Positions 8,769-17,416 of a DNA stretch of 64,000 nucleotides are shown piece by piece; position 1 is the stretch's first letter; the number at the start of each line of letters is the position of its first letter. Source of the stretch: Pseudomonadota bacterium (GTDB taxonomy: Bacteria; Myxococcota_A; UBA796; GCA-2862545). A model generated the notes under the pieces. It had not been told where the DNA came from. It saw only the letters and a list, made by a program, of their open reading frames with translations, and made no database searches. Position numbers and translations under genes: made by a program. Where the stretch lies: contig SXOB01000006.1 of the NCBI GenBank assembly GCA_005776945.1, positions 1-64,000 of the forward strand, given 5' to 3'.

Positions 8769-9560
8769 ATGTTGCCACGCGCTTACAGCACCGCCATCGC
8801 CGCCGGCAGCACGACCCGTCTCGTCGAAGGGCTGACGCGAGACGCGGTTTGTGCACGGTACCAGCGCAAGGTGGTCCTCGTCGCCCGCAAGGTCTTCGAG
8901 CGCCTGAGCGTCGACGCCGCCACCACCCTGGAAGACCTGGCGGCCTGGGGCGCCATCGGCCTGCTGGAGGCCTTCGACCGCTACGACGCCACCCGCGGCA
9001 TCAAGTTCTCCACCTATGCCGAGTACCGAATCCGCGGCGCCATCTTCGACGCCCTTCGAACCCACGACACGTTCAGTCGGCGCCGTCGGCAACTGGCGCG
9101 TCGGGTCGAGCAGGCCACCGACGAGGCCCGCCGCCTCTTGGGACGCCTTCCTGAGCCGCAAGAAGTCGCCGACGCGCTGGAGGTCGACCTCGACACCTAC
9201 TGGTCAGCGGTCGGCCGAACGAGCCCCGTCAGCCTTGTCAGCTTGGAAGACTCGGACACGGAGGGGCGCCCGCTCGCGGAGCTGATTGAGGACGCGTCCT
9301 CGATGCGGCCGGGCGAGGCGATGGCGTCGGACGAAATTCGCGCGGAGTTGGGCGCAGCCATCGACTCGCTGCCAGAGCGCCAGCGCCAGATCGTGCTGAT
9401 GTACTACGCGAGGGACCTCAGCCAGGCTGAAATCGCCGCGGTCTACGGGGTCACCGTTTCCCGTGTCTGCCAGGTCCTGACGGACGCCAGGAACAAGCTC
9501 AAGGCGCGTTTGGCTGCGCAGCTCGGCGTCAGCGACCTTGCTGCATTGGAAGGTCGATGA
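8769..9560 (+). CDS. fliA: FliA/WhiG-type sigma-28 factor, copy 1
   Basis: A 263-residue sigma-70-family protein with regions 2, 3 and 4 only. Region 2 reads DLAAWGAIGLLEAFDRYD and GIKFSTYAEYRIRGAI, region 3 includes GRLPEPQEVADALEV, and region 4 reads LPERQRQIVLMYYARDLSQ with helix-turn-helix residues EIAAVYGVTVSRVCQ. In flagellar systems this factor transcribes late genes. It lies between flhA and flgF and its TGA overlaps the flgF ATG (ATGA at 9557-9560), so it is embedded in a middle or early flagellar operon. A second paralogue lies at 50365. Confidence 0.93.
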   Translation: MLPRAYSTAIAAGSTTRLVEGLTRDAVCARYQRKVVLVARKVFERLSVDAATTLEDLAAWGAIGLLEAFDRYDATRGIKFSTYAEYRIRGAIFDALRTHDTFSRRRRQLARRVEQATDEARRLLGRLPEPQEVADALEVDLDTYWSAVGRTSPVSLVSLEDSDTEGRPLAELIEDASSMRPGEAMASDEIRAELGAAIDSLPERQRQIVLMYYARDLSQAEIAAVYGVTVSRVCQVLTDARNKLKARLAAQLGVSDLAALEGR

Positions 9561-10234
9561 GCCGCGAGCAGTACGCGGCGGTCAGCGGCGCCAGTGCCGC
9601 GTGGCGGCGCATGGACACCGTCGCGCAGAACCTCGCGAACAGTTCGACCGTAGGGTTCCGCGGACAACGCGTCGCGTTCGAATTGACCGACCCCGCCGCC
9701 GGCCTCGTCGATGTCAGCGCGACCGTGGCCGATCGCCGCTCCGGCGCCATTCACAGCACGGGCAATGCGACGGATGTCGCGCTTCGCTCTCCCGGTTGGT
9801 TCGCCGTGGAAGGCGCGTCTGGCGCCATGTTGACACGGGCCGGCGACTTCCAAGTGCGGGCTGACGGTCGGCTCGTCACGGCGGGTGGCGCCTCGGTGCT
9901 GGGTCAGTCGGGCCCCATCGACCTGCCGATCGGCGAGTCGTTCGCGATCGAAGCGGATGGTCGAATCGTGGCTGAGCGCAGCGGCGAAATCGACCGGATT
10001 CGCGTCGTCGACGCGACGGCCGAACCCGCCGGCGGGAACTTGTGGCGCCCGACCGGACCCTTGACCGAGGTGACGCCGGATCTGGTCCAAGGTGCGCTCG
10101 AGGGAAGCAACGTCGATCCCCTTGCGATGATGGTGGAACTCGTCGAAGCAGGCCGCGCGTTCGAAATCTTCCAACAGGCCATCCGGGGCTCCGACGAGCT
10201 CGATGGCCGTCTCCACGAATTCGGAGGCCGCTGA
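9557..10234 (+). CDS. flgF: Flagellar proximal rod protein FlgF
   Basis: A 225-residue protein of the FlgE/F/G rod-hook family. It has the N-terminal heptad motif MDTVAQNLANSSTVGFRGQRVAFE and the C-terminal helix QGALEGSNVDPLAMMVELVEAGRAFEIFQQA. It is placed as FlgF rather than FlgG because the conserved FlgG gene follows immediately. The ATG overlaps the fliA stop. The stop overlaps the flgG ATG by one base (TGATG). Confidence 0.92.
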   Translation: MSREQYAAVSGASAAWRRMDTVAQNLANSSTVGFRGQRVAFELTDPAAGLVDVSATVADRRSGAIHSTGNATDVALRSPGWFAVEGASGAMLTRAGDFQVRADGRLVTAGGASVLGQSGPIDLPIGESFAIEADGRIVAERSGEIDRIRVVDATAEPAGGNLWRPTGPLTEVTPDLVQGALEGSNVDPLAMMVELVEAGRAFEIFQQAIRGSDELDGRLHEFGGR

Positions 10235-10986
10235 TGCGCGCTCTTTACACGGCTGCCACCGGCATGACGGCGCAGCAGACCCGGATCGACACGATCGCCG
10301 ACAACCTCGCAAACGCTGGCACAACGGGCTTCAAAAAGGGCCGCGCCGCGTTCGAAGACGTGTTCTACCAACAGATTGGCGGTGGCGGCACCACCAACGC
10401 GCGTGCCGACCGCGGGTCTGGCGTCCGCCTGGCCGGCCTGCAGAAAGACCACGTCCAAGGCTCGCTCACCGCGACCGGCGACCCCTACCATGTGGCTTTG
10501 GAGGGCCCTGGCTTCCTCGTCTTGGAAGACGCCGGCGGCCGGCCGCTCTACACACGCGACGGCGCCCTACGGCTCGATTCTGACGGCACGCTTGTGAGCA
10601 ACTCTGGCTGGAAGGTCAGAGGTGACGTCCGGATTCCTCTCGAAGCGACGGCCGTGACCATTGGCCCTGACGGAACGATCGAGGCGACGATGGACGGCGA
10701 AGCCGTCGCCATCGGCCAGGTCGAGTTGGCGCGATTCGTCAATCCAGCGGGCCTCCGCGCACGGGGTGGCAACGTCTACGAGACGGCGCCGGGGTCCGGC
10801 GACGCCATTCCCATCGACGCGGGCGAAGGGACGACCGTGCGACAGGGCTTTCTCGAGACGTCGAACGTCGACGCCGCCGAGGAACTCATCGAGCTGATTT
10901 TGGCCCAGCGCGCTTACGAGCTCAACAGCAAGGCCGTCCAGGCAGCCGACGAAACGCTGCAGACGGCGACCCAGTTGCGCCGTTGA
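10234..10986 (+). CDS. flgG: Flagellar distal rod protein FlgG
   Basis: A 250-residue protein beginning MRALYTAATGMTAQQTRIDT, followed by IADNLANAGTTGFKKGRAAFED, the classic FlgG N-terminus. The C-terminus has QGFLETSNVDAAEELIELI and QRAYELNSKAVQAADETLQTA, also diagnostic. It forms the distal rod crossing the periplasm inside the L and P rings. The ATG at 10234 overlaps the flgF TGA, which defines the start despite an open frame upstream. Confidence 0.97.
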   Translation: MRALYTAATGMTAQQTRIDTIADNLANAGTTGFKKGRAAFEDVFYQQIGGGGTTNARADRGSGVRLAGLQKDHVQGSLTATGDPYHVALEGPGFLVLEDAGGRPLYTRDGALRLDSDGTLVSNSGWKVRGDVRIPLEATAVTIGPDGTIEATMDGEAVAIGQVELARFVNPAGLRARGGNVYETAPGSGDAIPIDAGEGTTVRQGFLETSNVDAAEELIELILAQRAYELNSKAVQAADETLQTATQLRR

Positions 10987-11534
10987 CCGCTGAGGCCGCC
11001 CTCGCCGCGTTCGTCGTTGCCCGCTGTGGGGCCGCGGAGGTCGAGGTGCACAACTTGGGTTTCACGCCACCGTCAGGCGCGGTCCGCTTCGATGGGGACC
11101 CTTGCCGAGAGCGGCCTACGCTGCGTGCGTTTCACGAAGAGGGCACCTGGACCGTTCGCCCCCAACTTACGTTGTGGATGAACGGCGCCGTCGCCGAGGC
11201 CGATGCTCCCGCAGGCGGTCGGGTTGCAGCGATTCCGGGGCGCTACCGTCTCGCCGACCGCCTAGGGGAAGCTCTGCCCGTTGGGACTTGGCGGGCCGTC
11301 ACACCCGTGCGCGCGGGTGAACCCGTCGCGACGGGGCGGTTCGAACCCATTCCCCTCATTGCCTCGGGCGCGGAGGTCGACCTCGTCGTCCACCGCGGCT
11401 CGTTGACGATGGTCACCCCGGTCCGCTTGTTGGCGGACGCCGCCGCGGGTGCTCGCGTGCCCGTTCAAGTGTTGGCGACGGACCGCGTCGTCCAAGCCAC
11501 TGCCGTTGCGATGAATCGCGTGGAGCTGCCATGA
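10983..11534 (+). CDS. flgA: P-ring assembly chaperone FlgA
   Basis: A 183-residue protein starting at TTG, which overlaps the flgG stop (TTGA at 10983-10986). The C-terminal part carries the FlgA/SAF-type pattern (TPVRAGEPVATGRFEPIPLI, then a strand-rich segment ending GARVPVQVLATDRVVQATAVA). FlgA assists FlgI polymerisation around the rod in the periplasm. The N-terminal 18 residues are weakly hydrophobic and could act as a signal peptide. Position between flgG and flgH supports the call. Confidence 0.83.
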   Translation: MTAEAALAAFVVARCGAAEVEVHNLGFTPPSGAVRFDGDPCRERPTLRAFHEEGTWTVRPQLTLWMNGAVAEADAPAGGRVAAIPGRYRLADRLGEALPVGTWRAVTPVRAGEPVATGRFEPIPLIASGAEVDLVVHRGSLTMVTPVRLLADAAAGARVPVQVLATDRVVQATAVAMNRVELP

Positions 11535-12199
11535 TCGCGCTTCTGCTCACCCTCTCGTTCGCGGAAGCACGCAAGGCGCCGGCCGACCCGGAACCGCCGT
11601 CGCGTCCCGCGGTCGATGCGACCCCTCCCCTCCCTCCGTCGCCGGGGAGCCTCTTCGACGAGGTGGCTGCACGCCGGGTCATGGGTCTGGACGGAAATGC
11701 GCGACAGGTCGGCGACCTGATCACCGTCAAGATCGTCGAGGACGTCACCACGAACCTTGGCGCCGAGACGAAGAGCAGCCGCAAGTCGAGCCAGACGGCC
11801 GCGCTCAAGGCGCTGCTTGGCATGGAGAAGACGCTCAAGAAGGCGCACACGAATCTCGAGGAGATCGGCATCGACATCGCGTCGGCGAGCGAATTCGAAG
11901 GGTCTGGCGGGACGAGCCGGGAAGCGAACGTCGAAGCAACGCTCACGTGTGAGGTCCTCCAGGTCATGCCTGGCGGCAACCTCCACATCTGGGGGTGGAA
12001 GCAGGTCCGCGTGAATCGGGAGACGCAGTACGTGGTGCTCGAAGGCTATGCGCGGCCGCGCGACGTCCGAATGGACAACACCATCGATTCCGAGTTGCTC
12101 GCCCAAGCCAAAGTCGAAATCACCGGCTCAGGCATCATCAGCGACAACCAAGGGCCCGGCTGGGGCTCCCGCCTCATCAACGCCATCTGGCCGTTCTGA
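11531..12199 (+). CDS. flgH: L-ring protein FlgH, lacking lipobox cysteine
   Basis: A 222-residue protein with the FlgH core: RQVGDLITVKIVEDVTTNLGAET near residue 58, and a conserved C-terminus covering GNLHIWGWKQVRVNRE, QYVVLEGYARPRDV and NTIDSELLAQAKVEITGSG. FlgH is normally an outer-membrane lipoprotein. Here the N-terminus, MIALLLTLSFAEARKAP, has a hydrophobic core but no Cys, and no upstream in-frame start adds one. ATGA overlap with flgA fixes the start. flgI does not follow; the next gene is convergent. Confidence 0.92.
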   Translation: MIALLLTLSFAEARKAPADPEPPSRPAVDATPPLPPSPGSLFDEVAARRVMGLDGNARQVGDLITVKIVEDVTTNLGAETKSSRKSSQTAALKALLGMEKTLKKAHTNLEEIGIDIASASEFEGSGGTSREANVEATLTCEVLQVMPGGNLHIWGWKQVRVNRETQYVVLEGYARPRDVRMDNTIDSELLAQAKVEITGSGIISDNQGPGWGSRLINAIWPF

Positions 12200-12211
12200 C
12201 GCCGGCTCGTC

Positions 12212-13744
12212 TCAGTCCGTCGAGCGGATGGCGACCACGGCCGTGCCCGCCACAATGAGGTCATCGAGCCACGCGATGGCCGCGGGTTCGACCTTCTCCA
12301 GCCGGTTTCCGGCCGTGCTGCGAAGCAACCAGGTCGTGCATCGGTCGTGGGCGGTCGTCACCCGGATGCCGTCGGACTCCACTTCGACAATGGCCTGACG
12401 CCGGCCGGCCATCGCACGGTCGAGCGTGAAACCCCCAGCACGAGCGCGCTGCGCGCGCGGCCCAGGGCACCACCGGATGTTGTCCTGGCCGCGACGGTCG
12501 AGGAAAGGCAGGCCAGGCGCCGCGGGTTCACGGCCCAACTCGGCGCGGCCCATCGGCGGCAGCGGCAAGCGGAGCTTGGTGTCGGCCAACAAGAGGCCGG
12601 CGTAGCCCTGGTCGGGGATGACGAAGCGCAGGTCCCCGCTCGGTGTACCGATCGTCGCACCGTCCCGCATCTGGACCTGGTCGCCCGGCGGAATGGCTCG
12701 CCCATTGACCGAGACGTTGGGCGCCAGCGACTGCAACACGACGCCCGTGGGGCTCACATCGACCCGGAGCACGGCCGCATCCGACCTGTTCGCCCACTTG
12801 CCATCGCGTTCGAGGTCGTAGCTGTAGCCGGCGACGACGTCGGCCATCGGCAGACTCGGAAGCGCCAAGCCCGCCAAGACGAGCGAGGCCACGACGTCGA
12901 GTTGAGTTTCGATGACGATGGTGTCGCTGCCCGACGTGCGATTGCTCGTCCGAAAGACCTCACGCACCGCGATTTCAATGGCGTCCGGCGTCCCTACGAC
13001 GACCCCTCGGCCCTCACCGAGCCAGGCAGCCCGGTCACCGCCGCTGATGTTGTACGTGACGAGCCAGATCTTCCCTGGGTCGATGCGGGGCAGTGCGTCG
13101 ATGGCAGCCATCAGCGCGGGCGAGCCTGGCGCGTAGCCCTCGAGCAAGACCACCGGATCGGGCGGCAACATGGGAATGCTGCCCCCGCGCTTGAAGCGGA
13201 CGAGCGTCTGCTTCTTGATCGCGTCTTCGACGACCTTCGGCAGCCAAGCACGGTCCGGCGGCACCGCGCGGTACAGTTCTTTGTCGCCCTGGATGCCCTT
13301 GAGCGTGAAACGTCCGACGCTCTCCCAGGGAATTTCCGACGCGTTCATGCACACGCGCGTGCCCGGCCCGAACCAGATTTCGCCGGCGGGCGTTTTCGAA
13401 AGGATGCGGCTGGCCAGGTTGACCGCCTCGCCAAAGGCGTCGCCCTCGATCTCTTCTACGTCGCCGGTCGTCATCGCGAGCCGGATCTTGATCCCGGCTG
13501 CACCTGCGGCGAGGCGCTGAACATCGAGGGCCGCGCGCAGCGCGTCGGTCGCGGACGGGAACAGGCAGAGAAAGGAATCGCCGAGGTTCTTGACGATACG
13601 ACCACCGAACTTCTCAACGACCGGCGTCACGAGGGCCGCATGGTCCTGGAGAATCTTGCGCAGACCCTCCCGATCCGTTTGCGCGACGCGCTGCGTGTAG
13701 GCCTCGAGGTCGGTGAAGACCACGGTGCGGGTGACGGTCGACAA
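12212..13744 (-). CDS. Class III adenylate/guanylate cyclase with FHA-like domain
   Basis: A 510-residue protein. Residues about 5-165 form a class III nucleotide cyclase domain: VVFTDLEAYT with a metal Asp, KNLGDSFLCLF with the second Asp, and the helix GDAFGEAVNLASRI with the conserved Asn and Arg. The catalytic residues therefore look intact. The C-terminal region (about 330-400, VVLQSLAPNVSVNGRAIPPG and DGATIGTPSGDL) resembles an FHA domain, a phosphothreonine reader. The middle is unassigned. It converges on flgH with only 12 bp between them and diverges from pdxJ. Confidence 0.8.
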   Translation of the reverse strand: MSTVTRTVVFTDLEAYTQRVAQTDREGLRKILQDHAALVTPVVEKFGGRIVKNLGDSFLCLFPSATDALRAALDVQRLAAGAAGIKIRLAMTTGDVEEIEGDAFGEAVNLASRILSKTPAGEIWFGPGTRVCMNASEIPWESVGRFTLKGIQGDKELYRAVPPDRAWLPKVVEDAIKKQTLVRFKRGGSIPMLPPDPVVLLEGYAPGSPALMAAIDALPRIDPGKIWLVTYNISGGDRAAWLGEGRGVVVGTPDAIEIAVREVFRTSNRTSGSDTIVIETQLDVVASLVLAGLALPSLPMADVVAGYSYDLERDGKWANRSDAAVLRVDVSPTGVVLQSLAPNVSVNGRAIPPGDQVQMRDGATIGTPSGDLRFVIPDQGYAGLLLADTKLRLPLPPMGRAELGREPAAPGLPFLDRRGQDNIRWCPGPRAQRARAGGFTLDRAMAGRRQAIVEVESDGIRVTTAHDRCTTWLLRSTAGNRLEKVEPAAIAWLDDLIVAGTAVVAIRSTD

Positions 13745-13808
13745 CCTGACTCCAGCGGCGCCGACTTATGCCAGCCGGGGGGGGGCGTCGACAAGGATAG
13801 GCGGGCGC

Positions 13809-14567
13809 ATGGCTGCTCGGCTCTCCGTCAACCTCAACAAGGTTGCCCTCCTTCGCAACAGCCGCGGCCGCGGCGTACCCGACCTCTTGGCCGCGGCCGA
13901 TCGAACCCTGCGCGCGGGCGCCCACGGCATCACGCTTCATCCTCGGCTGGACCAGCGCCACGTCCGGTTCACCGACGTCCCGGACATGGCGCGGTTTCTC
14001 GCCAGGACCTGGCCGGGGGTCGAACTCAACGTCGAGTGCGAGGACCACCCGGACCTGATGGAACTCGTTCTCGCCGTGGCGCCAGCTCAGGTCACGCTTG
14101 TGCCGGTGACGCCAGGCGAAGTCACCTCCGACCACGGCTGGGACTTGCCACGTCAGGGGGCCCGGCTGGCCAGGTCCGTCCGTCTGCTCCGCGACGCCGG
14201 CCTGCGCGTGAGCGCATTCGCCGATCCACGAGCCGATGTCATGGGCCGATTCGCGGACGCAGGTGTTCACCGGGTTGAGTTGTACACGGGTCCTTACGCC
14301 TGGGCCGAAGGTGCGGCCGACGTCGCGAACGAGTTGCGTGCCCTCCGCGACGCCGCCGCTGCTGCCGTCTCGGCCGGCCTCGGCGTCAACGCTGGCCACG
14401 ACCTCGATGCGGCCAACGTCGTCGCCCTCCGAGACCTCCCCGGCCTCGTCGAATTGAGCATCGGACACGCCTTGGCCGTTCGAGCGTGGGACGTCGGCTA
14501 CACCGTTGCAATCCGCGAGTTGCTCGACGGGATGGGCGTCAGTCCAGCGCCAACACCGCGGTCTTGA
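13809..14567 (+). CDS. pdxJ: Pyridoxine 5'-phosphate synthase PdxJ
   Basis: A 252-residue TIM-barrel enzyme that condenses 1-deoxyxylulose 5-phosphate with 3-amino-2-oxopropyl phosphate in vitamin B6 synthesis. Hallmarks are LSVNLNKVALLRNSRG at the N-terminus, GAHGITLHPRLDQRHV, LNVECEDHPDLMELVL, the VTSDHGWDL loop, and GLGVNAGHDLDAANV near the C-terminus. ATG 13809 matches the family's N-terminus; the frame is open further upstream but there it overlaps the divergent cyclase start. The last 29 bp overlap, tail to tail, the end of the RlmI-like gene. Confidence 0.96.
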   Translation: MAARLSVNLNKVALLRNSRGRGVPDLLAAADRTLRAGAHGITLHPRLDQRHVRFTDVPDMARFLARTWPGVELNVECEDHPDLMELVLAVAPAQVTLVPVTPGEVTSDHGWDLPRQGARLARSVRLLRDAGLRVSAFADPRADVMGRFADAGVHRVELYTGPYAWAEGAADVANELRALRDAAAAAVSAGLGVNAGHDLDAANVVALRDLPGLVELSIGHALAVRAWDVGYTVAIRELLDGMGVSPAPTPRS

Positions 14568-15705
14568 GGTAGCGGCCCTCGGGGAACGTCAGGCGAGCCG
14601 GGACGTCCCCGGATTGCCCGCCGACCATCACGGTCGACCCCGTCCGCCCGGCGCGCGCCACCCCGTCGGCCAACATCCCGTGCCACGGGTGTGGCGAAAG
14701 CTCGCCCTGATTCGACACGGCGACGATCCAGGCCCCCGGACGCGCCACCCGAGCTGCCGCGGCCGTCAAACGCGGCCAGTCGCGCTGGGCGGACCAGACG
14801 CCGACGTCCGACCGTGAAAAGCTCGGAGGATCGAGCACGATCACGTCGAATCCCTCGCCCGAGCGTCGAAGCGCGTCCAGGGTGCGGAAGACGTCAGCGT
14901 CGATGAAGGTGGACCCGTCCTCCGGCAAACCGTTGCGCGCCAGGTTCGCCCGCGCGCGGGTCAAACTCGCGCGCGAAAGGTCGACCGTGACCGTCCCCGA
15001 AGCCCCGCCAGCAAGAGCCGCGACGGTGAACGCGCCCGTGAACGCAAACGTGTTCAACACACGGCGCCCAGCCCACCGGGGCGCAAGCCACGCGCGAAGG
15101 TCGCGAAGGTCCGTGTAGAGGCCGACGTCGGGCGCATCGAGCGGGCGAATGCCGAATCGCAGACCGTGTTCGCGGACCTCGACCTCTTCGGCCACGTCCC
15201 CCCACAAGACCGTCGCACCCTCGACCTTTCGACCCGTGTCGCGCGGGTCTGGCCGAACGCCCTGGACGATGCCGACGACGCCGTCTGCCGCGAGCAGATC
15301 GCACAGGTGTGGCACAACGGCGGCCACGGACGGCGTGTCCAAGACGATGGACGCGACGTCGCCCCACCGGTCGACGCGGACCCCTGGGCAGGCGTCCCCT
15401 TCCCCGTGAATCAGCCGGTAGGCGTTCGTGTCCGGTCCAACGACGGCACGACGGAGGGCTTGGGCCGCGGCCAAACGCCCCGCCACGAGGTCGGCGTCCA
15501 CCGGCCCACGGTCGTCGCGCCAGCGGCGCACGGCGATCCAACCGTCGTCCCCGAACCCAACGCCAAGGTCCTCCCCTCCCCGAGACGCGAGGGCGACCAG
15601 TTCGCCCGGTCGCGGCTTGGGGCCCGGAATCTCAGCCGGGTACACCCAGGGGAAGCCCTTCCGAAGCCAGCGTTCGGAGTGCCCGTCGACCGCGATGGTC
15701 CTCAA
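14539..15705 (-). CDS. Class I rRNA methyltransferase, RlmI-like
   Basis: A 388-residue protein starting at TTG 15705, which overlaps the tcdA stop (TTGA). An N-terminal PUA-type region (TIAVDGHSERWLRKGFPWVY) is followed by the RlmI/RlmK arrangement: DVGLYTDLRDLRAWL, the SAM-binding motif VLNTFAFTGAFTVAALAGGA, and the catalytic-site motif VIVLDPPSFSRSDVG. This family makes 5-methylcytosine in 23S rRNA; the exact target is not known here. Convergent with pdxJ, with a 29-bp overlap. Confidence 0.85.
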   Translation of the reverse strand: MRTIAVDGHSERWLRKGFPWVYPAEIPGPKPRPGELVALASRGGEDLGVGFGDDGWIAVRRWRDDRGPVDADLVAGRLAAAQALRRAVVGPDTNAYRLIHGEGDACPGVRVDRWGDVASIVLDTPSVAAVVPHLCDLLAADGVVGIVQGVRPDPRDTGRKVEGATVLWGDVAEEVEVREHGLRFGIRPLDAPDVGLYTDLRDLRAWLAPRWAGRRVLNTFAFTGAFTVAALAGGASGTVTVDLSRASLTRARANLARNGLPEDGSTFIDADVFRTLDALRRSGEGFDVIVLDPPSFSRSDVGVWSAQRDWPRLTAAAARVARPGAWIVAVSNQGELSPHPWHGMLADGVARAGRTGSTVMVGGQSGDVPARLTFPEGRYLKTAVLALD

Positions 15706-16538
15706 GATGGGGCCGCCGCGCGCCGCGAGGGTGCCATGCGCCTTGGTTTGGGCTCTGGCCGCCCGATGGGGCGCCCGAGCACGGAGTTCACGACGTAGCC
15801 GGCCATCACCATCCCGAAGACGCCAGGGACGAAGCTCACCGAGCCCTGGACCTGAAAGCGCTTCTCGCAGCTGTGCTTTGTGTTTTCGTCTTTCCCAGGA
15901 CAGATGCACCGAAAGGACGCCTTGGCGTCCGGGTCCAAATCGTTTGGCAACTCGTCCGTCCAAACGACGGGAATGTCCAGCGGCACGCCTCGGGCGCGGA
16001 GTTGCTCGCGGACGATTCGCGCGAACGGGTCCCCTGCCGTGGCCGAAAGCGGATCGACCCGGACACGAAGTGGATCCAGGCGGCCTCCCGCTCCCATCGC
16101 CGACACGATCGGCCTCTCAGCGCGCCGCGCAGTCTCCAATAAATGGAGTTTAGCCGTCATGTTATCGATGCAGTCGAGAATCCACGTGAAGGGCCGATCC
16201 AGGATCGTCTCCGACGTCGACGCCTCGTAAAACCAGGGCAGCGCTCGCACGTCGCATTTGGGATGGATGGCCGAGATGCGCGCCGCCATCAACTCGACTT
16301 TGGCGTCGCCGACCGTCTTTCGTGTCGCGTGGACCTGACGATTCACATTCGTGACGCAGACCTTGTCGAACTCGACGAGCGTGAGGTGGCCGACACCGCA
16401 GCGCGCGAGCGACTCCGCAGCCTGCGCTCCGACGCCGCCAAGGCCGACCACACAAAAGTGGGCGGCGGCCAAGGCGTCGAAGCCGTCCGCACCGACAAGG
16501 AGCTCGGTGCGGTGAAAGGGGTGCATCGGGCGCACCAT
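15702..16538 (-). CDS. tcdA: tRNA threonylcarbamoyladenosine dehydratase TcdA
   Basis: A 278-residue E1-like adenylating protein. It has the nucleotide-binding FCVVGLGGVGAQAAESLARCG (about residues 28-48), the SRGVGH-type RCGVGHLTLVEFDKVCVTNVNRQ region, and a Cys-containing C-terminal part with CICPGKDENTKHSCEKR. TcdA cyclises t6A37 on tRNA to ct6A. RFQVQGSVSFVPGVFGMVMA matches the family C-terminus. A second Met at residue 5 (MHPFHRTELLVG) is an equally plausible start. It is coupled downstream to the RlmI-like methyltransferase, so two RNA-modification genes are adjacent. Confidence 0.93.
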   Translation of the reverse strand: MVRPMHPFHRTELLVGADGFDALAAAHFCVVGLGGVGAQAAESLARCGVGHLTLVEFDKVCVTNVNRQVHATRKTVGDAKVELMAARISAIHPKCDVRALPWFYEASTSETILDRPFTWILDCIDNMTAKLHLLETARRAERPIVSAMGAGGRLDPLRVRVDPLSATAGDPFARIVREQLRARGVPLDIPVVWTDELPNDLDPDAKASFRCICPGKDENTKHSCEKRFQVQGSVSFVPGVFGMVMAGYVVNSVLGRPIGRPEPKPRRMAPSRRAAAPS

Positions 16539-16582
16539 GGTGCCTCCGCCCGGCGACTAAGCGCCCGATGCCTGAACGGGCA

Positions 16583-17407
16583 TCATGCCCCCTCGTCGAG
16601 CACGGTTGCGGCTCGCCCTTCCAGGTCGAAACGCGCCCCCGCGCTCAGAACATGAACCCGCGCCCCTACGAGCTGGATGGGCCTCCCCGGCTCCGCATAC
16701 GCCGCGGTGCTCGCATCCAATTGTCCAAGGTCGACCACGGTCACCGCCCCGGCTCCCGCAACCTCGACGACGTTGTCTGGACCCAGGATCGCTGCGGTAT
16801 CTTCGTCGATCCCGAGGCCGACCGGGAAGGGATTCAGCGACAGCGCGGCCAACAGTCGCCCCAACCGATCGCGTTGGCGAAAATGCTGGTCGACGATGAC
16901 GCGATTCGTCAGACCCAATCCCGCCGCCAGGCTCACCTGGCCGGCGAGCGGCGTGGCACCCTCCGCGCCAAAGGCGATCATGTGCTCGCTGACGAATGCG
17001 GCCCCTGCAGAGGTGCCGGCGACGTGAACGCCAGCGGCGTTCAGGCGACGGATTCGGGTGGCGACGGCGGTGCCGCCGAGGATCGTGCTCAGCCGAAGCT
17101 GGTTGCCACCGGTGAGGAACACCCCTGTGACGCCTTCCAACGCGGCTTCCCAATCCTCCCGTTCGACGTCGCGCCGGTCGCGCACCTGGACGATCGGGGC
17201 GGTGCGAGCACCAAGGTCGCGGAACAGCGCCGAATAGCGCTCCCCGGTGTCCGCCAAACGGCTCGCCGTGGGGACGATCGCCACGCGGGCGTCGCCTGGG
17301 CCGCAGAGATTGAGAAAGCGCTTGAGGAGCCGACGGTCCCCCTCCTTGTCCTCGGCGCCGCCGATGGCGACGATCGCACCGCGATGATTCTGGGTCGGAC
17401 TCGGCAT
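16583..17407 (-). CDS. cphB: Cyanophycinase, peptidase family S51
   Basis: A 274-residue protein with the S51 fold. It shows GAIVAIGGAEDKEGD at the N-terminus, VFLTGGNQLRL (about residue 95), the catalytic serine motif HVAGTSAGAAFVSEHM (about 127-142), and GLGLTNRVIVDQHFRQRDRLGRL, which is characteristic of cyanophycinase. It would cleave the Asp-Arg storage polymer cyanophycin to beta-Asp-Arg dipeptides. It lies 10 bp downstream of the VWA gene and 44 bp before tcdA. No cyanophycin synthetase is in the window. Confidence 0.92.
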   Translation of the reverse strand: MPSPTQNHRGAIVAIGGAEDKEGDRRLLKRFLNLCGPGDARVAIVPTASRLADTGERYSALFRDLGARTAPIVQVRDRRDVEREDWEAALEGVTGVFLTGGNQLRLSTILGGTAVATRIRRLNAAGVHVAGTSAGAAFVSEHMIAFGAEGATPLAGQVSLAAGLGLTNRVIVDQHFRQRDRLGRLLAALSLNPFPVGLGIDEDTAAILGPDNVVEVAGAGAVTVVDLGQLDASTAAYAEPGRPIQLVGARVHVLSAGARFDLEGRAATVLDEGA

Positions 17408-17416
17408 CGCGCGGCG

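Noticed and set aside
13713-13808. Upstream in-frame start for pdxJ.
   Set aside because: It would overlap the divergent cyclase start and add residues before the family's normal N-terminus.
12347-14278. A 643-codon plus-strand open frame across the nucleotide cyclase and pdxJ.
   Set aside because: It runs antisense to the cyclase and then in the wrong frame through pdxJ. Both real genes have intact family motifs.
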